Shown: piece after piece, positions 12,010 to 22,671 of the stretch
How positions within the stretch are numbered: position 1 is the first letter of the stretch
Layout: each line of letters starts with the position of its first letter
Assembly: GCF_910592395.1 (NCBI RefSeq)
Contig: NC_088322.1
Location: 8,613,431 to 8,677,430, forward strand
Direction: 5' to 3'
Length of the DNA stretch: 64,000 bases
Source of the DNA: Lineus longissimus
Taxonomy: Eukaryota > Nemertea > Pilidiophora > Heteronemertea > Lineidae
Translations under genes and position numbers: made by a program
The notes under the pieces: model-generated
Databases searched by the model: none
What the model was told of the DNA's origin: nothing
Seen by the model: only the letters and a program-made list of their open reading frames with translations

Positions 12010-12142
12010 ATATCGCCTTGGTTTTTTTTGGGAAGCCTTGTTTTTTTAATTTAAAAGTCTGCAAAACTTCTAGGGGGTTCATATTTGTGTTGGGAGAAAA
12101 CCCTAAAAGACTTCTAAAAAGAACCCCTTATTTCTAAGAGTG
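12010..12142. mobile_element. Dispersed element R2, copy 3
   Basis: It contains CATATTTGTGTTGGGAGAAA and ends in CTTATTTCTAAGAGTGT, the best-preserved R2 terminus (compare CACTCTTAGAAA at 40.43 kb). Confidence 0.55.
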
Positions 12143-12149
12143 TTCTGCT

Positions 12150-12540
12150 AAAATCCTGCAATGAAACACAAACTCCTATACTTGTAGCTTACATACTCAA
12201 ATCTTACAAAAAACCCGACTTTTCCTATACTTACACATGTATACTAAAACTCTGCAAGAAAAAAGGCATCTCTACCTGCACATACTGAAATTCAGCAACA
12301 AAAAAGGTATCCCTACATGTATATACTAAAATTCTGTAACAAAAAAAGCTTCACCACTTGAACATACTCAGTTACTGCAATAAATCACAATCTCTATTTG
12401 AACGTATTGAAATTCTGCAAAACAATCATCCCAATACTTGAAGATACTGTAATTCTGCAATAAATTCCACTTTTTAGCAAAGATACACACATTTCCGCAA
12501 AGCAGAACAATACGAGGATATACTCAAAATCTGCGATTGA
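12150..12540 (+). repeat. About 42-bp degenerate minisatellite
   Basis: Units of 40-42 bp around CATACTGAAATTCTGCAACA and CTACATGTATATA repeat about nine times, with an ATTCTGCAA core in most. Divergence between units is considerable. Confidence 0.75.
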
Positions 12541-12544
12541 ACAG

Positions 12545-13478
12545 CACTCTTATGACTAGTCCTAGTACATATTGTTAATAGAGTACTGTTTTTAACGCAA
12601 ATAGTGAGTAGTTGGTGCTCTCATCCTATAGCAAACTTTCTATTTAATATCTCATAGATAAAACTACGCTAGATTTAAGATTCCTCACTCACCGGTAACG
12701 CTTGGATTAGTAATCCTAGAGATTTAGAGAAATCCTTATACCATGATGAATACAATCGTATCCATGCAGTGTCATTAGAAATGTCACCAACGATGCACTC
12801 GGTGTAACAGCCCGACTGATCATGTAAGAGGCAGAACAGCAAGCAACCGCTTGTAGGAGACCTGTGCTGGCGCTCTTCGTTGAGATTTCGAACTGGATAT
12901 TGTCTCGTGCGTGGTGATTGACTAGTTTTCTAAGCTCTCGCTAGGTTGAATTTCAAATGTCATGACCGGACACGTCCTCATTTTAGGATGCCTCTCTCAT
13001 TGAGGGAAAAAGGAGAGCCACACAAATGAATTGCGACCCTGGTGGAAAAATTAAGATTCTAAGAGCGCTGCAGTCGAGACTGATGAAATTAGGAGCAGCC
13101 GTAAGATTTTTAAATGATTTATTTCGAAAAGTTGTGGATAAGAATTCAACTACACATTCGGTAGCTTTTAAAAACATTTGGTAGCTTTTAAAAACATCTA
13201 AAACATTATGAGTAAATAACTTTATACATTATTCAATATTGGTTACTTAGACAGAGATGGTTTCTTTTCGTCCCCAAATTTAGGGACTAAATACGCATTG
13301 TAAGTTTTTCCGCTTCTATCTGTTTACCCGAATACAGTGGAATCGGGTCATATTGGTAAGATGACGCCCTGTTGTCAAGGCCACCAAAATAAACATGGCC
13401 CAAGTTAAGCTGCTGCGGAGGCACAAAGGACGTCTTACAATCCGTGGTCTGTTACGCGAATCACCACACAAGTTGGTT
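12545..13478. other. Intergenic sequence, likely KCTD 3' UTR at right edge
   Basis: No gene is seen. A minus-strand AATAAA at 13123-13118 lies about 355 bases beyond the KCTD-like stop codon and is a candidate polyadenylation signal for it. Confidence 0.4.
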
Positions 13479-14138
13479 CTAACAGTTTCCATTAGACGTT
13501 TCTCCATCCCTCGGTGTCCTTTTAACTTTGTACGTCCAACAGTCGGTGGTGCAGTAGAGCCAACGATCAGTGTTTCCCAGGCCCGCGGTCGTCTGGTTCC
13601 GAAATTTCCACCCGTTGCTTTCGAGTTTTCCCGCCCACTCCACCCTAATAGTCGAACCATGACCCAGATGGAATGTACCCACTCCGAGGTGATTTTGCCC
13701 TTTAAACGATTCTAATATCTCTTTACCTTCGGCCTGAAAGAATTCTTTAAATGGGGATATAGCTTTTAACTTATTTATCGGGCCATTCGCGATGTTTTTA
13801 CAGTCCCAGTCTAACCAATGTTCTTGAAGTTCAATGTGGATGACCTCTGCACTGACCTGAAGGTCAAGTTCCCGGATGAGCTCGGGAAGGCCATAGAATT
13901 CTGCCTCTAAGCGCAACAGCACATGCTCGTCGAACGTTTCTGGTAAACACAGCCTCCCAGTGCGGAGAAAATTCAGCACGTGACGAAATAGTTGCCCGTC
14001 CCTGTCGAGATCAATTTCTGAAGCGCCTCCTGTGAGGAGTTTTGGAAGTAGCGATTCTGGGTACTTCGTCAGTGTTTCTTGCGTAGTGGTGTAGGCTACA
14101 CCTCCGACGATTAACTCCACGAAGGTCCCATTCTCCAT
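13479..14138 (-). CDS. KCTD-type BTB/POZ (T1) domain protein
   Basis: The predicted protein is about 219 residues. Residues about 6-95 form a tetramerisation-type BTB domain: VELIVGGVAYTTTQETL opens it, followed by YPESLLPKLL, DLDRDGQLFRHVLNFLRTG, and EAEFYGLPELI. These are hallmark positions of the KCTD family, whose members often act as cullin-3 substrate adaptors or channel auxiliary subunits; which role applies here is not visible. The remaining 120 residues have no domain I recognise. The first ATG (14138) gives the start MENGTF. A good 3' splice site (TTTTCAG, AG at 14155-14154) lies just upstream, so a 5'-UTR or upstream exon probably exists. The gene lies head to head with the GM2-activator-like gene, about 1.1 kb apart. 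It is distinct from the Kv channel family because no membrane segments follow the T1 domain. Confidence 0.82.
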   Translation of the reverse strand: MENGTFVELIVGGVAYTTTQETLTKYPESLLPKLLTGGASEIDLDRDGQLFRHVLNFLRTGRLCLPETFDEHVLLRLEAEFYGLPELIRELDLQVSAEVIHIELQEHWLDWDCKNIANGPINKLKAISPFKEFFQAEGKEILESFKGQNHLGVGTFHLGHGSTIRVEWAGKLESNGWKFRNQTTAGLGNTDRWLYCTTDCWTYKVKRTPRDGETSNGNC

Positions 14139-15247
14139 GCTGTTTGAAAGCACCTGAAAACATACGAGTACATTACATGCAGTTCTTTATTTCACTATTA
14201 CTGTAAACCGTGAAATGTTGTCAAAACTATAGAGGTTGGCGAATGTGCTCATTTTCGATCGTCCGCTCATACAAAGGGTTCTCAGTATACCCCGCCTCTC
14301 AATATTCATTTTGTAAATGACGTATAGTTGACCATGTCGTTCAATACTTATCATTCGACGTGGTTTGCCACTGACAAATGACATGCTATCAGGCATCACC
14401 GTCTCCTTTCGCTTTCCCTATGACGCCCAGGCCCCTCTCGAAGTTACATGTATGCCTATTTTCCCCCTGTAAAAGTTGACCGACCTTACCTTCTAGTCTG
14501 GTTGTTAGGACGATGTCCACTGTCCAGCTCGAGTGAGGTCAGCTTACGCAGGTTGCTGATTCACGACCAAAACAACAACATATGCCTCATGTTAGTTTAT
14601 GACCTCGGAATATAAATATCGGTCAAGTTTGATCTCGTTTTAATTCACAGTCAAAGATAACGGCCTACTGAACTAGGAACTACATGCTTATCTATGGAAA
14701 CCTAGATAGGCTAATTATACATAAATATCATAGTGTGATGTGAACAACACGTGACCTCTCTCTTTTTGGTGGAAAAACATCGGAAACCACATCAAGTTAT
14801 ACTCAACATCGCCCTTGAAGATATTGTTGTTACACATCATACTGGGCTCTGTACCCAGATAATGTCAAAATGGCAGTTTGCCATCATTTCAGAATAATAA
14901 ATGTTAGCTGGTTCTATTCTTGTGACCTTATTCCTCTTAAACACAAATATTGCACATAAAGTGCTTAATCACAAAGTTGCCCATCGGGCATATACTTTGT
15001 AACCACTGAGTCAAGTAATCAGGCTATAAACAAAACAACATCAGTATATATTACAAGACCAATCATCGCTTCGTATGTATTCAAAATGGCCAACACTGCA
15101 ATATTCTAAGACGACCTCTGACGAGTGTACCGAAAACTAACCTATGATATACCTTTAAATTGAACTCAGTGATAACAGCTTAACAGATCGCTCGAATCTA
15201 TCAACGTGTGTGTATAACAATTAGAGTAAAGAGCAGACAATAAAACA
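14139..15247. promoter_or_regulatory. Divergent intergenic region between KCTD and GM2A-like genes
   Basis: About 1.1 kb separates the two opposed starts. It should hold both promoters plus any KCTD 5'-UTR exon. I see no decisive TATA box or initiator, so this is a positional inference. Confidence 0.35.
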
Positions 15248-18200
15248 ATGGGTCGGTTTGGTGTTGTGTTGATGCTGTCTTGTCTTGCTGTTGCTGTGAC
15301 CGCCAAGTCCGTCGAGGGACCCGTTCGGAACAGACGATCAGGTGAAGGGTTCGCCTGGAGCGATTGCGGTAAGTAAAATTGTAAATCTAATGTAAGCAGT
15401 AACCAAATGTGTACAGTTCTTACATAGCCTTTACAAATCTTTTATGATATCTGACAGACTCTATTCCGACTATACAACGGGCAAGAGAAGGACCCTTTTG
15501 TTATGTTCGTGGGCTATTCTGATATCATTGAGGGTTCAGCATGGTATTGTTGATAACAGGTTGGCTTGCTGTGACCGGGTGTTCCAAGATGTTTAGCTTT
15601 ATGGACGCGGGGAGGGGGGGGGGGCAAATTGTCACGTTTTGAAAATTTTCGGAAAAAACAACCGGTCAAAAACACATTTTCGTGGTGACGTCGGGGGGGG
15701 GGGGGCATTTGCCCCCTGCCTCCCTCCCGCTAGCTACGCCCCTGTTTCTAGGCCACCAGGAGAGATTTTTATTGAAAAGCTTTAACCTTAATGACAATGA
15801 TATTTACGAAATGTTGTGCAAATTTGTTGCTTTAAAGGCCTATCAATACATTGGCATTTCACGTGGCAAATATATAAACCATTGTTTTTTTAAATTTTAC
15901 ATCGCGCGTTGCCCACACGAACAGAAAGCGCCGGGGTCTGTGATATACGCCTCATGAAATGCTTTTTAGGTTAAATTCAGACACACTCTGAGGCCTTTTT
16001 ATCTCGTTTTGAAAGCGATGATATCATACTTGGTCGAAACATATTTGATTTCATTTGCTGACCATAAACACGAATAAATTGTTTTTTCCAATGCCAAATA
16101 TCTGATTGTACAATAAATACTTGCCGAACACTGAAAACTAAGTTCCTCAGCTTCGACGGGTCCAATGTTTGCTTTTGGAGTAAATTACTCGTACAGGCCA
16201 AGCCTTTGTTGGGAGATTATAAAATTGGGTTATGACGCACTTGTCTAATTGTTCCAATTCGTTCAATACAATCTAGCAAAATTACAATCTTGCACTGCTG
16301 TTTAATATTCATTCCCTATCACATGTACATTGTATTTGACTTGAACTTGAAGGTTATAGTCTTGTTTAATCATCATGTTTGCTAATGACTAGTTTTGATG
16401 ATAAAACACATTCCGTCCGCTTCAGTTCATTGTTTGACCACGTGCACCGGGAGAACTGAACAGATGAATCCCTTGTCTGTAAACAAACGACATATTTGTT
16501 GTAGGGTTTTAGGCCGGCCTCTTTTATTCCAAGAGAAATTGAGATGAGATTTTATCTTGAGTCAACCCCCGGGCCCGACAAACATACGTCATTTGTACCA
16601 TTTTCGTGTTTGTTTTATCTCATATCTAGGGCAATGTCCTTTGGTCGCATCATCAAGAAATGAACATGCCATCTCAGGCGTCACTGTCATCATGACAACA
16701 TCGGAAGAGCTGCCGAATAGCATATCCTACATATCGAATAGCTATAACCTATCATGACTATTGGCACCTTCGGCCACGAGCATATAGTAAAATGTATGCA
16801 ATATCACGTCATTAGAGTTACTTTTTAAAAAAGAGAACAAAAACGCGTTGTTGTTTTTCGTGGCATTGTGTCGTCTTAAACGCACACCAGACAATGCCAC
16901 TGACGGTAATAAGACAAAGAGTTCGTTTTTCTATTTTCTAATCAACAGACTGTCGCATTAACTTGCAGACATTTACCTCTGTGTGCTCGCAGCTTTCGTT
17001 GTCCGATGACCTGCAGATTGTCCAATGCTGCTTCTATTCCAAAGAAGAACAAACGTAGACATCTGCAAGCCTGTGTTAACAAGAGAGTCGTGTTGTGTTG
17101 AAGATATAGAGATTGAGTGTGCTCCCGAGAACACCGTCTCTTGTGCTGTAGACACGAGGATCATCCAAGGCCAAATTCGCACAATATCAGGAAGAGTCTA
17201 TTTAATATCCAAAGACGGAGTCATGAAACCAATAAATCAACGTTAAACTGCCCATTCCACCTTGAAGGATGAATACTTCCCGGAAAATAATGCATCCAAG
17301 TGCAAAGAAACGCTGATATAAGACGAAGACCCAGCTCCAGACAATAGACCTTTCAATTTTTTTACAGCAGTTTCATGGTGGCGAGTCGCATTATTTCATA
17401 CTATTATATTTAAAATCATCTTCTTAGGACACGACCCTAACCGCCCACTGAGAGTGACCTCACTGAGCATGACGCCCTCGCCATTAACGATGCCGGGGGA
17501 GCTCCACGTGAGCTTCGGCGGGGAAGTCACCAGAGAACTAGGCGCATCGCTGATGATGATAAACATCCAGAGAGAATCGGGGTTTAGTTGGTTGATGCGG
17601 AACGTCACTGTGCCATGCATACGAAACATTGGTTCATGGTAAGTAAAGCCAGGGTTCTACAGCCTCAGTATGAAATAAAGGTATGTGGTTTACCTTTAAA
17701 AATACAACCTTACCTCTGCCAGGAAAAGACGACACAGGATAACATACAAAAACTAGTTCATTATTTTGGGGTCAGTAGAAATTCGGTTCAGCATCATTAA
17801 ACCGGGGCCTCGTCTACCATCAACACCATCATCTGCAGGGCAGTTCTAAATGCGAATGAATTCAACTCGTGTGGCCAGCGGTGGACAGAAATTGAACAAT
17901 CGCTAGCGCTGCCGCAACTGTATCGCAACGTCGTGGACTCGAGCCACGAACTTAATGGATCGCTGGCACAATAGGCGGCCTGGACGCAAACTTGCCTATC
18001 AAACTTAAAACGACAAAGTGTGTGATGCATCTACACGATTCTCTTTCTTCATTTCAGCACTTACCCTGATACGTGTAACCTGATTGACCGCATGATAGAC
18101 GAAGACTGGCTTTATATCAGTCGAAACGTCGGCCAACAGGTAATCATGTGACCAATCACTGGATGATTCTGGTTGTTAATTGCTATCGTCGCGAAGAATT

Positions 18201-19617
18201 TGCCGCTCTATCAAATGCTTCAGGCAAATTTGGGCCGCGTAGAAAAGAATGACCGATCCACCATGGTCTCATCGGATAGTAGGGTGGTTACTGGTCATCG
18301 ATTCCAATGTCGAATAGCTTTGATCGCTTATTTTATCATCATTCATAGAAAAGTTAGTACACAACAAAATTCAAAGTGAGAACTACCAGAACTCACTGTA
18401 TTTTTAGTATGCTCATAGCAGCTCGACGAGGTCGGTTGGGTGACAAGAATTAGCTTCCTGGCGCATTGAATCATAGGATTGCTCTTTCACTCAGATACCA
18501 ATAACCGGGCACCGTAACTTTTGCTGCTCGAAGTCACCACCGTCTATGTGTATTGGCTGTGCAGAATGTGTGTTCACGCTCACCGTACAATGTTTCAGAT
18601 CCGACAAAACTTGGTGGACAAGGGATTGAATACGGCGTGCCCACTCCAGCCCCAACAGATAAACATCCAAGACATGGCATTCCAGCTACCAGCTATTCCA
18701 CGGGCCCTCTCCCTCTTTGCCGGGGTAAGATATTTTATAAACAGGCAAACCGGAAGAACACCTCTCCCAATTACCGAGGGCAACTCGACAAGTTTTATTG
18801 GTTTACAAAAGTCAAGAAACAAAACCCCAGACAGTGGACGTCCATCTGGTGTTCACATGCATACTGTGCACATTATGTTCATGAGTTGTATTCTGAAGTG
18901 AGGGAGATCTCATAGATTTTCCTCAGGAGCCCAAACAAAATTTATGTGCCTGTGACCTGGTTGTTAAAGAAAAGATTTTGTCACTAACGCTGGCGTTATC
19001 TCAACTCGGGGTATCTCCTTCAGTTAAGCCCTTATATTCAACGCGAAAACTTGTTTTGAACAACAACAGCTTGAGATAACGTTTCTACATTTTCATGGGG
19101 AAGGTTAGATGTGGTGATGACGACAACTTGTTGCTAATCTCGTGTTGAATTTTCACCCAATTTGGATACCTTTCTACCCGGTTCCAGGAACAGAATGTGG
19201 GGCATGAGTTGTGCGGGTTAGAATTAACGAATGATGTGTCGTCCTACTTGTAAAATTTGAAACAAAATTGGGAAAAACGTCAAAGGCCTTCAGAAAAATA
19301 TATTAGTAATGAAACAGAAGGAGACCAGACATACATGTATAAAAAGAAAAAGATCGCACACATTTAACTTCACAATGTCATATTATACTGCTTGTATTGT
19401 CATAGCGCGATGTCTGGTATTTTTCATTCAAATGAAGTTGAAGAGTTAGGCTATAATTTCCCTTTTTATTACATGTACTCCTACAAATTTCCAACAAAAA
19501 TTCAAAATGTTGTCATATCTGTCATTTCAGGGAACCTACCACGCGACTGTTCGCTTCCTCGGTCAAGCCAATCAGAAGGAACTTGGCTGCATTGCCATGA
19601 GGATCATTGTGGATTAA
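15248..19617 (+). CDS. GM2 ganglioside activator-like secreted/lysosomal ML-domain protein, five exons
   Basis: Exons: 15248-15368, 17428-17638, 18058-18139, 18599-18724 and 19531-19617. They join in frame to 208 codons plus TAA. Every intron is GT-AG (donors GTAAGT, GTAAGT, GTAATC, GTAAGA; acceptors TTCTTAG, TTTCAG, TTTCAG, TTTCAG), with phases 1, 2, 0 and 0. The start gives a signal peptide (MGRFGVVLMLSCLAVAVTA). The mature part reads WSDCG..DPNRPLRVTSLSMTPSPLTMPGE, then VTVPCIRNIGSC, DTCNLID, TACPL and a C-terminal LGCIAMRIIVD. This matches the GM2-activator pattern in order and spacing: DxCG, SL.L.P.P...PG, PC..IGSC, C..L, CP, and RLGCI near the end. The family extracts gangliosides from membranes and presents them to hexosaminidase A in lysosomes. 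The second of the usual four disulfide pairs in the central loop appears absent. One NVT sequon is present. NPC2/MD-2-like proteins are the alternative, but IGSC plus the C-terminal LGCI favours GM2A. Confidence 0.87.
15610..15744 (-). mobile_element. Intronic MITE fragment with poly-G, family R3 copy 1
   Basis: It lies in intron 1 of the GM2A-like gene. Read on the minus strand it starts CAGGGGCGTAGCTAGCGGGA, an end typical of many hAT-type non-autonomous elements, followed by a 13-G run and an AAATGTGTTTTTGACCGG segment. Similar segments lie at 28.55 and 60.03 kb on the plus strand. The other end was not found. Confidence 0.5.
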
Positions 19618-20277
19618 GTGCCAGAAGTGGAGACATTGCCGGTTGGTGGGAGGATGGTTGCTGTCTTGATGACATACTTGCTTTAATTCTTATAAAACAT
19701 GTACAAAATACCAGTGGGCTTCCCAAAATAGGGCAATAGAGGTCAAAGGCCTATGTGGAATGAAGTTTAAATGAGGTGTCAACCAAACACAAAGAGCGAT
19801 CCAAAATGTGAATACTGTACTAGTTAGCCCACTAAATGTGGTCAATCTGAGTGTCTGGCTCACGCCTCATTAACCCCATTCACCATAGGCCTTTGATTTT
19901 TGATGCCCTATTTTGGGAAGAGCAGGTAATTTTCACTGGTTTTCTAGAAATCCGACCTTTCAGGGAAAAGTCGGACAATGTCAGACTTTTGTCGGATAAA
20001 TCAGGAAAAGTGAGAGAAGCCGTTAGTAAATCTGAAATAATAAAACTGATACAAATGTTCCATTTATTTTTATTGCCCAAAACCATTTCTATTTGCAATG
20101 AACAAACCTTTTTTGAGTCAACAATGCAAATTTAATTGAGCATTCGACATGATAACATGATTAAATGCATCGTATTTGAGAGGATTCGAAGAGCTACGAA
20201 CGACGAAGTACATGTATGTAAACGTAGTCGACGACGATTCGTTTGAAAACATCCCCGATTTCTCCTACTACTGATCG

Positions 20278-20780
20278 ATTCGTAAATGTTATGTTCGCAT
20301 CATTTGGGGCTCTTGAGGGCGAACTACTGGTCGGATTTCTTCTAAGTTTGATTTTTATTGATCCTTGCCTAAAAATCAAACAGGCATTTTTCGGTTTAGT
20401 GACAATGGTAACGAAATAATTTTCTTGGTATTCATTTGTGTACATTGACGTAGTACATTGGATTCTGACATTTTCCGCTCTGTACAGTTTATTTCTCGAC
20501 CAATCTGGACGAAAGGTTCGAGTTATTATTTTTCTGTGTGCATCTACTCATGTCCCAAAAAGAGAAATGTCCAAAAACAAAATATGGCCTATCCAGGGGA
20601 CCCTCCAAATGACCATTGGACTTCGCTGAAGAATTTTTTAAATTTTTACCTTGAGAATGCTGAACTCCTAAATTCATGTTTGGTTTTGAGGCATGGATCA
20701 ATAAATGCAAATTTCAATGAAATCCGACCAGTAGTCAGTCCTCCAGAGCACCAAACGATGCGGACATAACATTTATGAAT
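20278..20780. mobile_element. MITE family M1, copy 1 (503 bp, about 110-bp TIRs)
   Basis: The left end ATTCGTAAATGTTATGTTCG and the right end CGGACATAACATTTATGAAT are inverted copies. The match continues inward for about 110 bp with drift (for example GGTCGGATTTC and TTATTGATCCTTGCCT against its complement on the right). A second copy at 44428-44817 shares the termini and an internal GTTTATTTCTCGA segment. I see no transposase frame. The target duplication is unclear. It sits about 660 bases beyond the GM2A-like stop. Confidence 0.8.
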
Positions 20781-21663
20781 TGTCTAAAGAAGTGCCGCGT
20801 GAATGAATTCGTGCGCAGGACCTGCCACTAGTACAGACCTTCGTACACCATACTTCGTTGCCCGAAAAGGTTCGGAAACATCCCTCTTTATTGACTGCTA
20901 GACTTTGCTCAGAGTCAGGCGAATCACACTGTTTACTCATATCTGGTTAGTTACAGGTCGAAGTCAGCATTGTGTCAATAGAAATGCCATATACATATTT
21001 ATGCAGGGGACCTGATCGTTGGGTTGTCATGGTTTTGTAATCATTCTTGGTGTGGACTAATTTCCCAATAAAATCACGTGTTGCCACTGTACCCAACGCA
21101 TATATGCCAACATCACAATGACGAGGGTTTCAGTGTAATATTTACCAGGTTTACGCAGATCATGTGTCTCAATTCGCTGGATGTTTTGGGTTAATTCTGA
21201 TACATGGTCATGGTGATGGTTCTGTTTCAGTGCTTTTCTCTTCTGTCATAGTAGTACCACTGTGACATGGATTCACATAATACATATATAGTGTACATTA
21301 CAGATACACGTGTGATGAACAATGTACGTAATGCATGTAGACATCTGTACATGCTTTACAGGCATAACAGTACAAGACACAATGTACAAGAAAGAATGCT
21401 TTGCCAACTGAAGAGGAGGCCAGTTGGTAACAACTTGCTGCAAAGTCAACAATTGATGGAATAAACAGTTAAAGAAAATCTTTTCTGATATTATTTAGGA
21501 TGATCTTAGCTACAAGTATCCAAAAGGATCAAAGTTTGTTTCGGAACTTGTATCTGTGTATAGTGTGTCTTTGATCGTATGTACTAGTATATCCACGTGA
21601 CAGTGGTAGTATAAGGAAATGTGCACCAAAATCAAGTCAGTGGTATAAAAGTGATTAGGACCT

Positions 21664-22671
21664 TTAGACGTAAGAGGCACTATGTGATGCTTTTGTCGAT
21701 CTAGTTGGGTCTTGCCGCTTTTTACACTTCAACATATCGAACAACAACTGACGAAACTTGGTGCCGGTCAAACAGTAGATGAAGAAGTTCACAAAACTAT
21801 TGAAATTAATACAAAAGAACTCAACCAAATTAGAAACCTCCTCGATCTTCTGATAGGTGGGGTTTCTCATCTCGATGTCGTAAAGATGGACGCCCTCGTG
21901 CGCGATATGCGGAAGTTCACAAATGAGAAAGGTCGTTGCCACTGCAACGAATGTCAAGGTCGAACTAGCACCCTGGTCTTTTTCACAGTTCAAGATCGCT
22001 GCTCGCTGTTTGTTCATTTTCCTTAAAATTCGCACCAAGATTAAATTGAAAATCAAAACTAGTAAAGTTGGTAAACAAACATTTAAAGTCAGCCAGATTA
22101 TTTTGTAAATTGGTCTGTAGGCGCGTGATTTCCCAAACCAGTTCAAATTGAGCTCTACTACTTGTGTTTTGTTGTCGATAGACTCCAGTACGGGGTCAAA
22201 GGCGAACAGTTTCGGTATCGCGAACAGGACGACATACATAATAAGGAGCAATATCTGAATGAGAACTTTGCGGACATCACAGAATCGTCTTGCAACTAGC
22301 GGATAAGACACTGCAATGTATCTGTTTATTGTCACCAAGACAACCATCCACGCGGCGAGATCACGTGATATTTGGTATACCCCAGGCATGAACCTGTTGT
22401 ATCTGATTAAATTGCCCTCAAAGTGCATATCAAAATCTTCCAGCGTTCTTGGGAGGACTCGATACGTGAAACTAACCAGTAACAGTAATGTATCCGCCAC
22501 TGCTAAAATTTGTAAAAGCAATATCGAGGCGCGGTTCTTTACGCGGTCTCGCGAGAATACACCAATGCACACGAGATTCAAAATGGCGCCCGATATGTCC
22601 AGAATTCCAACAGTGCATGTCACAGATTCGTTTAGAACCCATAGCCATGTTGGCTTATCGTGGTGACCCAT
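21664..22671 (-). CDS. Rhodopsin-class GPCR, FMRFamide/peptide-receptor-like
   Basis: This is an intronless open frame. The first ATG (22671) gives MGHHDKPTWLWV and 335 residues; upstream in-frame codons lack an ATG. Seven hydrophobic segments are present. Class A marks are AILNLV in TM1, INRYIAVSYP at the end of TM3 (NRY in place of DRY), FLICELP in TM6 and NSFVNFFIYCLTG in TM7 (NFFIY for NPxxY), then KFRQLL of helix 8. FLIC.LP with NS.VNF.IYC is typical of invertebrate FMRFamide-type and related peptide receptors. Oddly, no cysteine is visible at the start of TM3 or in extracellular loop 2, so the near-universal class A disulfide seems missing. An N-terminal NES sequon precedes TM1. The ligand cannot be assigned. 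Confidence 0.85.
   Translation of the reverse strand: MGHHDKPTWLWVLNESVTCTVGILDISGAILNLVCIGVFSRDRVKNRASILLLQILAVADTLLLLVSFTYRVLPRTLEDFDMHFEGNLIRYNRFMPGVYQISRDLAAWMVVLVTINRYIAVSYPLVARRFCDVRKVLIQILLLIMYVVLFAIPKLFAFDPVLESIDNKTQVVELNLNWFGKSRAYRPIYKIIWLTLNVCLPTLLVLIFNLILVRILRKMNKQRAAILNCEKDQGASSTLTFVAVATTFLICELPHIAHEGVHLYDIEMRNPTYQKIEEVSNLVEFFCINFNSFVNFFIYCLTGTKFRQLLFDMLKCKKRQDPTRSTKASHSASYV

Noticed and set aside
13395-13715. 106-codon plus-strand frame opposite the KCTD gene
   Set aside because: It is the antisense shadow of a well-supported BTB-domain coding region.
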